Below, one piece after another: positions 1-9,614 of a DNA stretch of 64,000 bases (positions are counted from its first letter, which is position 1; each line of letters begins with the position of its first letter). Source of the stretch: Ariolimax columbianus (lineage: Eukaryota; Mollusca; Gastropoda; Stylommatophora; Arionidae); NCBI GenBank assembly GCA_036924085.1, contig JAVGWX010000005.1:42539664-42603663 (forward strand). The letters are read 5' to 3'. The position numbers and the translations under genes are program-made. The notes under the pieces were generated by a model. That model did not search any database and was not told the origin of the DNA. It worked only from the letters and a program-made list of their open reading frames with translations.

Positions 1-574
1 AGTAATATAAATGACGCATCTTAGATTCCCCGCGGAAAAACGTTTATAGTAAAACGGTAACCTTCTGTATTGTTATAAATGTACACTTTAAACTCATTTT
101 GAAATTTTTTTCAATGTAACTTTTGAAAAAGCAACTATGTGTCACAATAACGACCTCATAAAGTATGATATCGGGTAAACACCTATAACTGAACGACAGT
201 TTCGCATGAATGACCTTGGTTGTTTTGTGCATTCGACAAAATGTCTAATTGCGAACGAGATAATCAGGAATTTGTTTTTAACTCAATGTATTTGAATGTC
301 AAAATATGGTTACTGTCTGACTGCGTACGATGAAGAAGAAGAAAAATGTCAAAACATCTATTTTTATAACAGCACGAATGAGTACCATATATATGTTAAT
401 CTTATGTCCAATTCAGTGAGGTTGTTTTTAATATAGCCTAATTAATACATTTTTCAAAACTCATCAAATTTCTTGGATATTCTAAGGTTGCATGCAAAAA
501 ATCATTTGGATCTGACATTCAGTTTAGAAGAAAATTGCTTCAGACCTTGTTTATGAATTAAAAGACGGACTATA
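1..574. other. AT-rich stretch without a gene
   Basis: No coding signal or recognisable repeat is visible here apart from the 40-bp LINE 3'-end insertion at 305-344. Open frames are short and look random. Confidence 0.6.
305..344 (+). mobile_element. 40-bp LINE 3'-end micro-insertion
   Basis: The sequence GGTTACTGTCTGACTGCGTA followed by a (GAA)n-like tail is the exact 3' terminus of the RNase H LINE found at 32,452, 52,278 and 59,947. It is flanked by a perfect 10-bp direct repeat AATGTCAAAA (295-304 and 345-354), as expected for target-primed reverse transcription. This is an extremely 5'-truncated insertion, or the 3' end of a SINE that shares that tail. Confidence 0.7.
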
Positions 575-2720
575 CAATCTCCTGCCTGTATTAGTTCAAT
601 TGGTATATCGTCACATCCTGGTGACTTCCATTTTTTTCAGTGTCTTTATTGCCGTACGAGCCTCGTCCAATGTGGGTTTTGGCTCACTTGTAACCACTTG
701 TAATCAAGTCTTTATTATTTGTGTTGTCTGCATGCATCTCGCTACAGTACTCCTTCCATCTTTCAAGTATATCGTTGCTTTCTGTCATCACATTGCGTTT
801 TTTCGTTGATTATTTGTAGTGAAGGCTTGAAATCTCCCGTAAGTGTTCTAATTTTCCTGAATACGTGTCTTTCCTTATCTTGTTGTTGGAGATCTTCTAT
901 TTTGTTGCACGTGTTTGTTATATATTGTTTTTTGTCATTTTTGTCTTTTTTCTGATTTCTTTTGTAGTGTCTATATTCGTAAAATTTGCGTTTTTTTCCT
1001 GTTTGCCTTAGTCTCCTTCGCTCTTCTATGAGTTGCAGTGTCTCATCTTTGATATAAATTATGTTTCTTATATACTTTTTTGAGTATCATATCTTGTGCT
1101 GTTGTGAATAAGACGTCTCTCATATGTGTTGCCAGCTCATCGGTTGACATGTCCTCATTCATTGCCATCAATACTTCAAATTTGTTTCGTACTTCAATGC
1201 CGTATTCGTTTTGTATTTCGTCTACATTGAAGCGTATTGGTCTTTCCTCTTTGATGATTTTCTTCAGTTGTGTTTTGTATTCTGCTACAAATAGTTGATG
1301 ATAATAGTCACAATCTGCTCTAGGGAGTGTCTTTGTTGAAACAATGCTTGACTTTCATCTTCGTTGTATTAGAATGTAGTATTTGGTTTCTAGTTTTCCC
1401 ATCTGGAGATGTCCATGTCTATAACTTTGTGGAATGTTGTCTGAACGAGATATTTGTGATTGTGAGGTTATTCTTCACGCAGAAATAAATTAGTCTTTCA
1501 CCTCTTTCGTTTGTGTGTCCTATGCCGAAAGGACCTCGTGCTTCTTTCTCATCTTCTGCTCTTTCTGCTCCCATTTTCGCATACAATCTCCAGTTATTAC
1601 GACGATGTCTCTCCGTTCTATTTTAGTCAGTCTCGCGTATTCCATTGCAAAATGTATATATTTCTTCATCTTCTGCCGCAGTTGTTGGTGCATATACTTG
1701 CATGACTGTGATGTTTCTTGTCTTCTATTTGAGTCTGATCACAAATAGTCTATTGTTAACTAGGTTATAACCAAGCACTGCCTTAGATGTTTCCTTTGTT
1801 AGGAGAAAGCCAACTCTTCCCTGTCCGCTCTTTTCCTTCCATGAGTAAATAAATATGTCCTTGACCTTTGCTCTGATATTCCCAATATGTCTGTTTTTGT
1901 TATTTCCATTTCGTTAGTGACCATCATGAGTTTTCCCTCGTATAATCTCCTAGCGTTCCAAGTACATATTCTTATCTTCGCTTTTAGCCCAAGGGTTGAG
2001 TTTTCCTTAGCAATGCCGCCAGGCTTTTGGTCGTCATCATAATTACTTGTACTAGCTCTGCCCTTGCGCACTAACCCAGTGTGTAGTCGATCCGTCTGAC
2101 CTGGGAGTCTCGCCATCGCACATTTCAGTTTCAATATTTGTGACTGTCATGAGTTTCCTGGAAATTTTACAATCGGTAGTTTGCCGTTGCTTTCCGACTG
2201 GTTCTGGCCGCTTACAATGTTTAATCGAGTGCACTTTGGAGTGGACCTCTCTTTAGGATGTGCGACCTGACCAGGGCTATCTTGCTCCCTGGGTTATTTC
2301 GCATAGTTTCTACTACTTAAGAGGAGCAAATAGCATTTTTTCTTCAACTAGTTGGAACTTCCCAGCCCTTTGCTCATACTGTAACAAGTGGATGTTTACA
2401 ACCATATTATGTGGCTGCTTCCAAGGCCTTTGGCTGTGTCCAGTCCAACTGCAAGGCATCAGTTAGTACTTTACATGTATATATCTTGTGACCGTTAAGT
2501 AAGAAACCGTGACATAATATTGGAGAATCGTGACGTCATTACACTCCCTAGCTACCGGCGTTCAGGTAGACAACATGTTGTAATTCTCAACAAACGTAGA
2601 TACTTACACAAGCATAATGCTTCAGAACGACGAAAGTCACATTCAGAAAAGCGTTTCATACACTACACCTTACACTGTCAGCACTCAAAAATGAATCGTG
2701 AAATTTAAAACTTATGACTT
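575..2720 (-). mobile_element. Endonuclease/RT LINE relic, copy A
   Basis: Read on the minus strand, this holds the start of an apurinic-like endonuclease domain (ICTWNARRLYEG near 1,960, carrying the conserved N; then KTDILGISE) and, near 600-680, the beginning of the RT domain (a GCDDIPTEL-like motif). The family is the LINE type often mis-annotated as craniofacial development protein 2-like. It is the same family as 15,565-18,080 and aligns with that copy beyond the coding part, through about 400-450 bases of 5' leader (2,250-2,720). Stops and frameshifts are scattered throughout. The RT palm and C-terminus are absent. It is a dead copy. Confidence 0.75.
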
Positions 2721-2839
2721 TCGAAAAGTGTGGAACTATCTTTTACCGGATATACACACATTTTAGAGCAAGGAAGTGTAAATGAAACTGGTTGTATACA
2801 TACTATGCAGAGTCTTCTAAACCAATATAAATACGTTAA

Positions 2840-3050
2840 TGCCATCCCTCCTCGAGCGAGCCAGGTCGGTCGGTCGTCTGGTGCGTGTAGGGGCCCCTGT
2901 CAGGCGGTCCTAGGTCGACGGAGTGAGGGACGGGTGGAACAACCGTCCGACCGTTCCGTCAGTCGGTCCCTGCGGCCGTCCCAGTGAGGCTTTTTACACA
3001 CCCGTCCTCCACCGACCGGTGTGTGCGCTACATACGTCTCCGACATATAT
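2840..3050 (+). other. Probable rDNA 5' external transcribed spacer
   Basis: A GC-rich block with CGGTCGGTCG and CCGTCCGACCGTTCC runs directly into the 18S start. Its composition differs sharply from the AT-rich flanks and fits a pre-rRNA leader. The call rests on position and composition only. Confidence 0.5.
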
Positions 3051-4197
3051 CTGGTTGATCCTGCCAGTAGTCATATGGTTGTCTCAAAGATTAAGCCATG
3101 CATGTCTAAGTTCACACTGTCTCACGGTGAAACCGAGAATGGCTCATTAAATCAGTCGAGGTTCCTTAGATGACACGATCCTACTTGGATAACTGTGGCA
3201 ATTCTAGAGCTAATACATGCTTACAAAGCTCCGACCCTCGCGGAAAGAGCGCTTTTATTAGTTCAAAACCAATCGTCGTTTCCCATCTCGGGGTTGCGGC
3301 GTCCCCACTGGTGACTCTGGATAACTTTGTGCTGATCGCATGGCCTCATGTGCCAGCGACGCATCTTTCAAATGTATGCCCTATCAAATGTCGATGGTAC
3401 GTGACATGCCTACCATCTTTGAAACGGGTAACAAGGAATCAGGGTTCGATTCCGGAGAGGGAGCATGAGAAACGGCTACCACATCCAAGGAAGGCAGCAG
3501 GCGCGCAACTTACCCACTCCGGGCACGGGGAGGTAGTGACGAAAAATAACAATACGAAACTCTTTCGAGGCCCCGTAATTGGAATGAGTACACTTTAAAC
3601 CCTTTAACGAGGATCTATTGGAGGGCAAGTTTGGTGCCAGCAGCCGCGGTAATTCCAGCTCCAATAGAGTATATTAAAGTTGTTGCAGTTAAAAAGCTCG
3701 TAGTTGGATCTCAGGCGCAGGCGGGCGGTCCGGCTCGCGCCGGTTCACTGCCCGTTGTCTCCTGCCCTACCGCCTGCCGGCTCTCGCTGAGCGTCCTGGG
3801 TGGCCGGCGCATTTACTTTGAAAAAATTCGAGTGTTCAAAGCAGGCCTCGGCTGCCTGAATAATGGTGCATGGAATAATGGAATAGGACCTCGGTTCTAT
3901 TTTGTTGGTTTTCGGAACTGGAGGTACTGATTAACAGGGACAAACGGGGGCATTCGTATTGCGGCGTTAGAGGTGAAATTCTTGGATCGCCGCAAGACGA
4001 GCTACTGCGAAAGCATTTGTCAAGAATGTTTTCATTAATCAAGAACGAAAGTCAGAGGCGCGAAGACGATCAGATACCGTCGTAGTTCTGACCATAAACG
4101 ATGCCGACTAGCGATCCGCAGGAGTTGCTTCGATGACTCTGCGGGCAACTTCCGGGAAACCAAAGTGTTTGGGTTCCGGGGGAAGTATGGTTGCAAA

Positions 4198-4246
<49 letters not shown>

Positions 4247-4270
4247 GTGGCTTAATTTGACTCAACACGG
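3051..4270 (+). rRNA. 18S rRNA, 5' two-thirds, truncated
   Basis: This starts at CTGGTTGATCCTGCCAGTAG, the canonical eukaryotic 18S 5' end. It continues through the universally conserved GTGCCAGCAGCCGCGGTAAT (about 3,633), the AGAGGTGAAATTCTTGGAT segment (about 3,970) and GAATTGACGGAAGGGCACCA (about 4,212). It stops being 18S just after GACTCAACACGG at 4,270, so about the last third (helices after h28-29, including the 3' minor domain) is missing. A few changes in conserved sites, such as GCCTGTGG for the usual GCCTGCGG and AAACTCTTTC for GGAACTCTTTC, suggest a pseudogene. The variable region resembles molluscan 18S. It is joined directly to 28S-like fragments instead of ITS1. Confidence 0.9.
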
Positions 4271-4302
4271 CCAACACTGAAATGACTGACATGCCGAGAT
4301 CA

Positions 4303-4385
4303 CTTTCCTTGGGTCTAATATGGAACGGGTGCTGGATTTAGACCCTCAGAAATCTGGGGTTATGCCCTCTGTGGCTCGGTTGGTC
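4303..4385 (+). rRNA. 28S rRNA 3'-region fragment A (degenerate)
   Basis: GGTCTAATATGGAACGGGTG and the following CTGGATTTAGACC match, with changes, the conserved 28S segment where CTAATAGGGAACGTGAGCTGG leads into TTTAGACCGTCG, near the sarcin-ricin end of the large-subunit RNA. It lies about 35 bases after the 18S break. It is the first of at least four partial copies of the 28S 3' end in this block. Confidence 0.6.
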
Positions 4386-4402
4386 TGCATTCAGTGTTTG
4401 AT

Positions 4403-4466
4403 AAAGGAATTGACGGAAGAGCACTACCAGGAGTGGAGCCTGCGGCTTAAATTGACTTAACACGCC
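4403..4466 (+). rRNA. Duplicated 64-bp 18S segment
   Basis: AAAGGAATTGACGGAAGAGC and the bases after it repeat 4,208-4,270 (the end of the truncated 18S) with scattered substitutions. Like the first, it is followed within about 45 bases by the 28S-like motif. The 18S-end plus 28S-tail junction has therefore been duplicated in tandem. Confidence 0.8.
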
Positions 4467-4504
4467 AATACTGTAGAATGACTGTCAAATTGAGAGCACT
4501 TCCG

Positions 4505-4640
4505 TTTGGTCTAATAGTGAACGTGTTCTGGTATTAGACCCACGGAAGACAGGACAGTTTCTTAATCCGCTAATGAAAGAGTGTCTGCTATGGTAATCTG
4601 GTCTTAACCCTGCAGAAATCACAGGTTCCAGAAACTTGGC
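4505..4640 (+). rRNA. 28S rRNA 3'-region fragment B (degenerate)
   Basis: GGTCTAATAGTGAACGTG, then ATTAGACCCACGGAAGACAGG and ATGGTAATCTGG, match the same conserved 28S order (AACGTGAGCTGG, TTTAGACC, GAGACAGG, ATGGTAATCCTG). It is more diverged than fragment C. Confidence 0.6.
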
Positions 4641-4679
4641 CATTGACAAAACTAAAAAGCCCTCTATTGATACGTCCTG

Positions 4680-5145
4680 GTCAAATATTGAACGGGTGCT
4701 GGAAATAGACCCTCGGAAGACAGGTCTGTTTTACCCTACAAATGACAGGGCGTTGCTACGGTAATCCTGCTGAACTCGAGAGGAGCCGCAGACATTTGGT
4801 TCACGTACTAGGCTGATAAGCCAACGGCGCGAGACTACAAGGTGAGGGATTACGGCCTCTAAGCCAAAATCCCGCCCTAAAGCTCAGCACGATTGCAAAG
4901 GGAGGCTTCGACATGGTGGGGACCTGGGGCTCCCGCTCCAGCCCCGCCCGTTCGAGCCGCAGAATGAGGTTTCTGCCGTCCGCTGATCAAAGCGGGCGGG
5001 AAACTGCTCGATATTCAACCCATACGGCGATGAGGTATGAAACCATTTGTAGAAGACTTAGTTCTCGGTCGGGGTGCCCTAAGCAGTAGATCAGCTACCT
5101 CACTGCGAACTGCTGAGACTCAACCCTTGACCATGAGATATGTCT
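4680..5145 (+). rRNA. 28S rRNA 3' end, fragment C
   Basis: This is the longest 28S piece. In order it shows GAACGGGTGCTGG, TAGACC, GAAGACAGG, TTTTACCCTAC, GGTAATCCTGCTGAAC, CGAGAGGAGCCGCAG, ACATTTGGTTCACGT, GCCTCTAAGCCAAAATCCCG and finally CCATTTGTAGAAGACTTAGT to CTGCTGAGACTCAACCCTTG, which corresponds to the extreme 28S 3' end in molluscs. The order is that of functional 28S, but many conserved sites are changed and there are small deletions, so it is a pseudogene. Confidence 0.75.
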
Positions 5146-5197
5146 GCACCAGGCGAACAACATCTCCGTGCAATGACCAGGCTTGTCCCCTGGTCAA

Positions 5198-5375
5198 ATG
5201 CACTATTTCGAGAGGAATCACAGGTCGCTGACATTTGGTCCACGTGCTTGGCTGATAAGCTACCATCTGGGGGACTACGGCCAAACGCCTCTAAGCCAGA
5301 ATCCCGCCCTAAATCTCAGCACCGCTGTGATGGGAGGCTACGACATGGCCCGGTCGAGCCGCAGGAATGCACCTG
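5198..5375 (+). rRNA. 28S rRNA 3'-region fragment D
   Basis: CGAGAGGAATCACAGGTCGC, then ACATTTGGTCCACGTGCTTG, GCTACCATCTG and CGCCTCTAAGCCAGAATCCC, form a second partial copy of the segment present in fragment C (4,770-4,940). Parts of it are closer to the canonical 28S sequence than fragment C is. The following 200 bases (5,376-5,580) are unassigned and could be rDNA spacer. Confidence 0.65.
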
Positions 5376-5769
5376 GTAAAATGCACTCCTTCCTCGCTCT
5401 TTGCCTTCTGTCTGCTATCAGTCATTCCAATGGACGCAGAAGAGATGCAGTCCAGCGGACATTGCACCTCCTGCCTTATTGTGACAACCTCCCGGGTGGC
5501 GGGGAATGCTAGGCGTACCATCACTGCAGATGAGCCGAGAAAATAAAGGGAGCAAAACGATACCTCACTCATATGCATATGCTACGTTTCTGGCAGGACG
5601 TGACGATCCTGGGACAAGGTCACACTGGACTGCCTCTCTTCCGGGATAGTACAAACTAGTACATAGTCCATCATTTCATTGCCAAACCCTATAGACACGA
5701 GTAGGGAAGACTCGATAGTCCTGCAAGACAACTTCCTAAGAGAGACAACTCTGACCAAAAACAACTGCT

Positions 5770-5917
5770 GCCTTGCAGTTAGGCTGGGGACAGCCAAAGG
5801 CTAAGGAGGGCAATCCTACAGAAACGTCTGTTGAAATCGGATGCACTGAGCCACAGGCTAACAAATTAAAACAGTGCAACGTAAATATCGCTGTAAACAG
5901 CGTACGATGAAGAAGAA
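5770..5917 (+). mobile_element. SINE 3' portion with LINE-type tail
   Basis: It contains TTGAAATCGGATGCACTGAG, shared with the tRNA-headed SINE at 15,022 (TGAAGTCGGATGCACTGGGC). It ends with CAGCGTACGATGAAGAAGAA, the terminus of the RNase H LINE. The tRNA-like head is not visible, so this is 5'-truncated or diverged. The shared tail suggests mobilisation by that LINE. Confidence 0.55.
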
Positions 5918-6087
5918 GATAGTTAAGTTTTCTAAGACTGGTTGTAAGGTTGTTTGAGTATGTCTCTCCATTTGACATTATCCTATGCAGCTCTCTTCAT
6001 TTGAGCATCGGTTCGTACTTTAATGTTTCTGCGTGCTTGAGATGTAAAGGTGAGGCTTGGTCGTCCCATTCCTCTTTTCCCCTGGAG

Positions 6088-6205
6088 CTTAATAATAATA
6101 ATAAAATAATGTTCGCGTAAGCGTCAAAGGCCCGTTGCGTCGATTGACCACTACCATGTCCATCTGCTAAGGATATGTCCATGCGTAACTCGTTTCTCAA
6201 ACCAA
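6088..6205 (+). repeat. Dispersed repeat R, partial copy
   Basis: From (AAT)n through ATGTTCGCGTAAGCGTCAAA to about ATGTCCATGCGTAACTCG, this matches the beginning of the longer copies at 18,085 and 24,003. Only the first 120 bases or so are present. Confidence 0.65.
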
Positions 6206-6406
6206 ACTCGTTTAAAACAGACAAGTTCTACTGCGCTTGTTTCTGGTAACTTTCCTGGTTTCTTCTGTCTGAGCTGACATTTAATAATAAGCTATTTATT
6301 TTCAGTATCAGCCACCGACCCGGATAAGCAACCTTTTTTCTTACTTGGTTTCCAAATCATGCTTACAACTATGATGTTTCTATTTGATATCTCACCAGAT
6401 TGTATC

Positions 6407-6826
6407 TTAGACTTGGTTCCAGGTGTTTGTTAAAATATATTGTTCCTGGTCACAGAACTCCACTAGCCTTTGTTCTCTTTCATCCCTAGTCTGATTGCAG
6501 AACTCCACTAGCCTTTGTTCTCTTTCATTCCTAGTCTGATTGCAGAGCTCCACTAGCCTTTGTTCTCTTTCATTCCTAGTCTGATTGCAGAGCTCCACTA
6601 GCCTTTGTTCTCTTTCATCCCTAGTCTGATTGCAGAGCTCCACTAGCCTTTGTTCTCTTTCATTCCTAGTCTGATTGCAGAACTCCACTAGACTTTGTTC
6701 TCTTTCATCCCTAGTCTGATTGCAGAGCTCCACTAGACTTTGTTCTCTTTCATCCCTAGTACTCAGTCCAGTTTCTCCAATTATGTCCTCCTCGGAACAC
6801 ATCCCTATCTCATTCCGATCTGCCAT
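6407..6826 (-). CDS. Possible repeat-protein ORF, unknown
   Basis: An ATG-started frame of 139 codons reads through the seven 45-bp repeats and ends in a short unique tail (EQYILTNTWNQV). The product would be hydrophilic and rich in Glu, Arg and Gln, with one Cys per repeat. No splice sites, promoter or homology could be established, and an open frame over a 3n-bp tandem repeat is weak evidence of a gene. Confidence 0.25.
   Translation of the reverse strand: MADRNEIGMCSEEDIIGETGLSTRDEREQSLVELCNQTRDEREQSLVEFCNQTRNEREQRLVELCNQTRDEREQRLVELCNQTRNEREQRLVELCNQTRNEREQRLVEFCNQTRDEREQRLVEFCDQEQYILTNTWNQV
6451..6760 (-). repeat. 45-bp coding-frame minisatellite, 7 copies
   Basis: Seven near-identical 45-bp units. 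On the minus strand they lie in one open frame (6,407-6,826, 139 codons with an ATG start) and encode a 15-residue unit, TR[D/N]EREQ[S/R]LVE[L/F]CNQ, preceded by a unique head (MADRNEIGMCSEEDI...). The unit is charged and could form a helix or coiled coil. No known domain is recognised. With only seven units and both conservative and silent differences, it could be an exon of an unknown gene or a minisatellite that happens to be open. Confidence 0.7.
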
Positions 6827-7348
6827 TATCGCGACATTATCTGCTGACTTTGTTGTCCTCAGTATTTACTCTAGAGTGCTATAAGTTTCTTACCTTCTCT
6901 TTATCGTGTGCGGTTAGACATATATATTTGTATTATGACTGTGTCCACCGGATTCGAAGCCAATCCCAATGTCATGAATGAATGGTTGTGTATGGTCATC
7001 ACTCTCAATGTAGCTGTTAACAGTTTGTTTATTCAATATGAAGGCTATTCCTTGATCTCCTGAATTTATAACATGATATTCCTACCTCTGATATTCATCA
7101 TCATCTCCCCATCGATTCTAACTCATTTCAAATATAATTATTTTTTGCCTTCTCATTTCTATGTTGATGCTCTCTAACTTTCCCGCCTTCATCATTGTAG
7201 GAATGGTCCATGTAGCCACGTTTAGACAACGATTTTGCTTGATGATGACACGAGAGACCTTGTATCATCTCATGCCAGGAAAAACCGCTTTGTACCACTA
7301 ATATGCGTAGTTAGCAGTTTACCTTCAACGAAGTGAAACTCCTTAGTG

Positions 7349-7350
<2 letters not shown>

Positions 7351-7434
<84 letters not shown>

Positions 7435-7436
7435 AA
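7351..7436. repeat. (AT)n microsatellite
   Basis: About 86 bases of alternating AT with two interruptions (ATACAT and ATTTAT). It could extrude cruciforms. Confidence 0.95.
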
Positions 7437-9120
7437 TTATATGTGTTAATAAACCCAGTTAGTGCCTACATTGACGCCCAACAATTCAAGTGGTTTGGTT
7501 ATTTAATTAAAATGCATTTTGACCAGGTTGCAGCGACATCATTTAATATGCAGACTCCGGTTCACGAGCAAGTGGCCGACCTCAACTTCGGAGGATAGAG
7601 AATAACTCTGACAATCTCAGGAAGTCACATCAAATGATAACACAAGCCTTCCACCAAGAGATAACAAAAATATACGCATCACGCCTATCTGGAACGCCTC
7701 ATGCAAGACCGGTAGGACAAACGAACACGAAGAAGTTATCATTTTGCTTTCGGAAAGTGTGATCCAACACCTATCTTAACGTGTTTAAGTCATGCTGAAG
7801 TGCGGCGTCATAACTTCCCATCGATGACGCTATCAAACTATTTCAAATTCTCTATTCAATGGAGGCAACCATTTATAAAAGTGTGTACATTTCTGGTACC
7901 TGTTTTTGTTATTATTTATGATTCGGAACTCTAAAATAGTTCTGACTTTACACCTGAACTCAACATTTTTTTCAATCCGTGGTGGACAATGGTCATAAAG
8001 CAACGAAAATAATAACTGGGTTTGTCCCCACTGTCTGCCTTAGCATGATGTTTCGGATTCGGTCACAGATTATCTTTCAGGATGCTCGTTTCACACAGCG
8101 CATCTCATAGCTCTGGATCTTACTATTATGTGTTTCTAGTAATGACATTGGTAACCCACTGTTTGAATAAACAGTGTATTTATCAGTATACTCATAGTTC
8201 AAAAAAGCAAAAGAAGCAATCTATAATTTTTCAAAATCGATGCAATTTGGTAGCGAACACTGTTCGATCTTAATTATATGTGGATCTTTCTGTCCACTCT
8301 GCAGTCATCAGTGAACACAATAACTAGGTACTTGCTTGCTACTTATTGTTCACTTATTGTGCTACTTGCTGTTCACGAGATATCAACATAATTTCTATCT
8401 TGTCTGTGTTTGTCTTCAAGTCATATTCGTAACAATGCCAATGCCAATGCAGGCTTGATGAACGGAACTCTTGGTAAACCTAAGGGAGACTGCTCTAACG
8501 ATGACCCAGTTGAAAGAGGATATCCTTTCGAAAAACTGTACTAAAAAATCATAGAGGAACGTCCTGCTGTGTTCAGGATGAATATCTACGTTATTCACCG
8601 ACAATGACATTTTCTAATTTTGGCGATACTAATTATTCCTTTTTCAGTTTTGACCTAACCCAGTGGGGAAACTTGATCTCTGGATACATCTATGTTTCAA
8701 GACAAGAGGACTAGTGGAGCATACCTACATCAGTAATCTATTGGCATAGTATTATTTCTAGCTTTCATTCGGCTTATTTATAGTGTCTCTATTTGCTAAA
8801 TTCGTATGTTCGATGATCAGACCAAAATTAAACGCAGATGCTTGCTTTGCATATTTGTTGTGACATCCCTTATCCAGACATTTCACTCTGCAACAACCAA
8901 CACGTCTTATCTCCCACAGGGGAAGCACTACAATTCACAGCGACACGAAAATGTGAGCTCACATAGAGCGCAGGTGTGATAAAGTGAACAAGAGCTGCTA
9001 GTATCGTTGTTATGATGTGGCTCGTTTAGATTCATGTTGATAGAATGTGTGAGTTGCGCCGCGATCGATAATCTAACGTTATAACAGATGTTTTGTTTTA
9101 CTGCCCCATTCTCTCATTCT

Positions 9121-9122
<2 letters not shown>

Positions 9123-9152
<30 letters not shown>
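9123..9152. repeat. (CT)n microsatellite
   Basis: About 15 CT dinucleotide units. Confidence 0.9.
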
Positions 9153-9155
<3 letters not shown>

Positions 9156-9614
9156 CTTTCTGTTTTACTTTCACACACAGATGCAGGTCTTTCCTCCGGT
9201 ATTTAACTTTCATTTCTTTCTTTCTCTCTACAAATGCTAATAAAATGTGAGTCTTAATTCTCTCCCTACACAATTTTTTCTTCATTCTCCAATTTTCTCT
9301 CCATCTCACTATCTTTCTGAATGACGTTCTGTTCCTAAGAATTGACTTAACTGCAACTCCAGGTATACCCATAGATGCTGTTTCTCTGAGTAAATAGCGA
9401 AGTATGTAGGTACTGTGATGGTTGCTGCAGTTCGTTGATTGTACACACTTATGCTTCGTCTTCTCTCCAGTCATATTAAACCTCAATCGATTTAAAAACT
9501 CCGCGGTCTGCAGATGGCTGTGCATATGTTGCGGTGTCATCATCCAACATGTAGTCATTGATAAGACCTCAAAATATCACTCCTATCCACATTTAGTGCA
9601 CCCATAATTCCTCA

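Larger units (their letters stand above)
6840..9590. other. No gene recognised; microsatellites only
   Basis: About 2.7 kb without a supported coding region. It holds an (AT)n tract and a (CT)n tract, listed separately. A 135-codon frame on the minus strand at 9,151-9,558 partly overlaps the (CT)n tract, and no domain was recognised in it. Confidence 0.5.

Noticed and set aside
3170..4042. Open frames within the rRNA block
   Set aside because: They overlap conserved 18S sequence, which is not translated.
9151..9558. 135-codon minus-strand frame rich in Lys and Arg
   Set aside because: It partly overlaps a (CT)n tract, no domain was recognised, and no splice or start context supports it.
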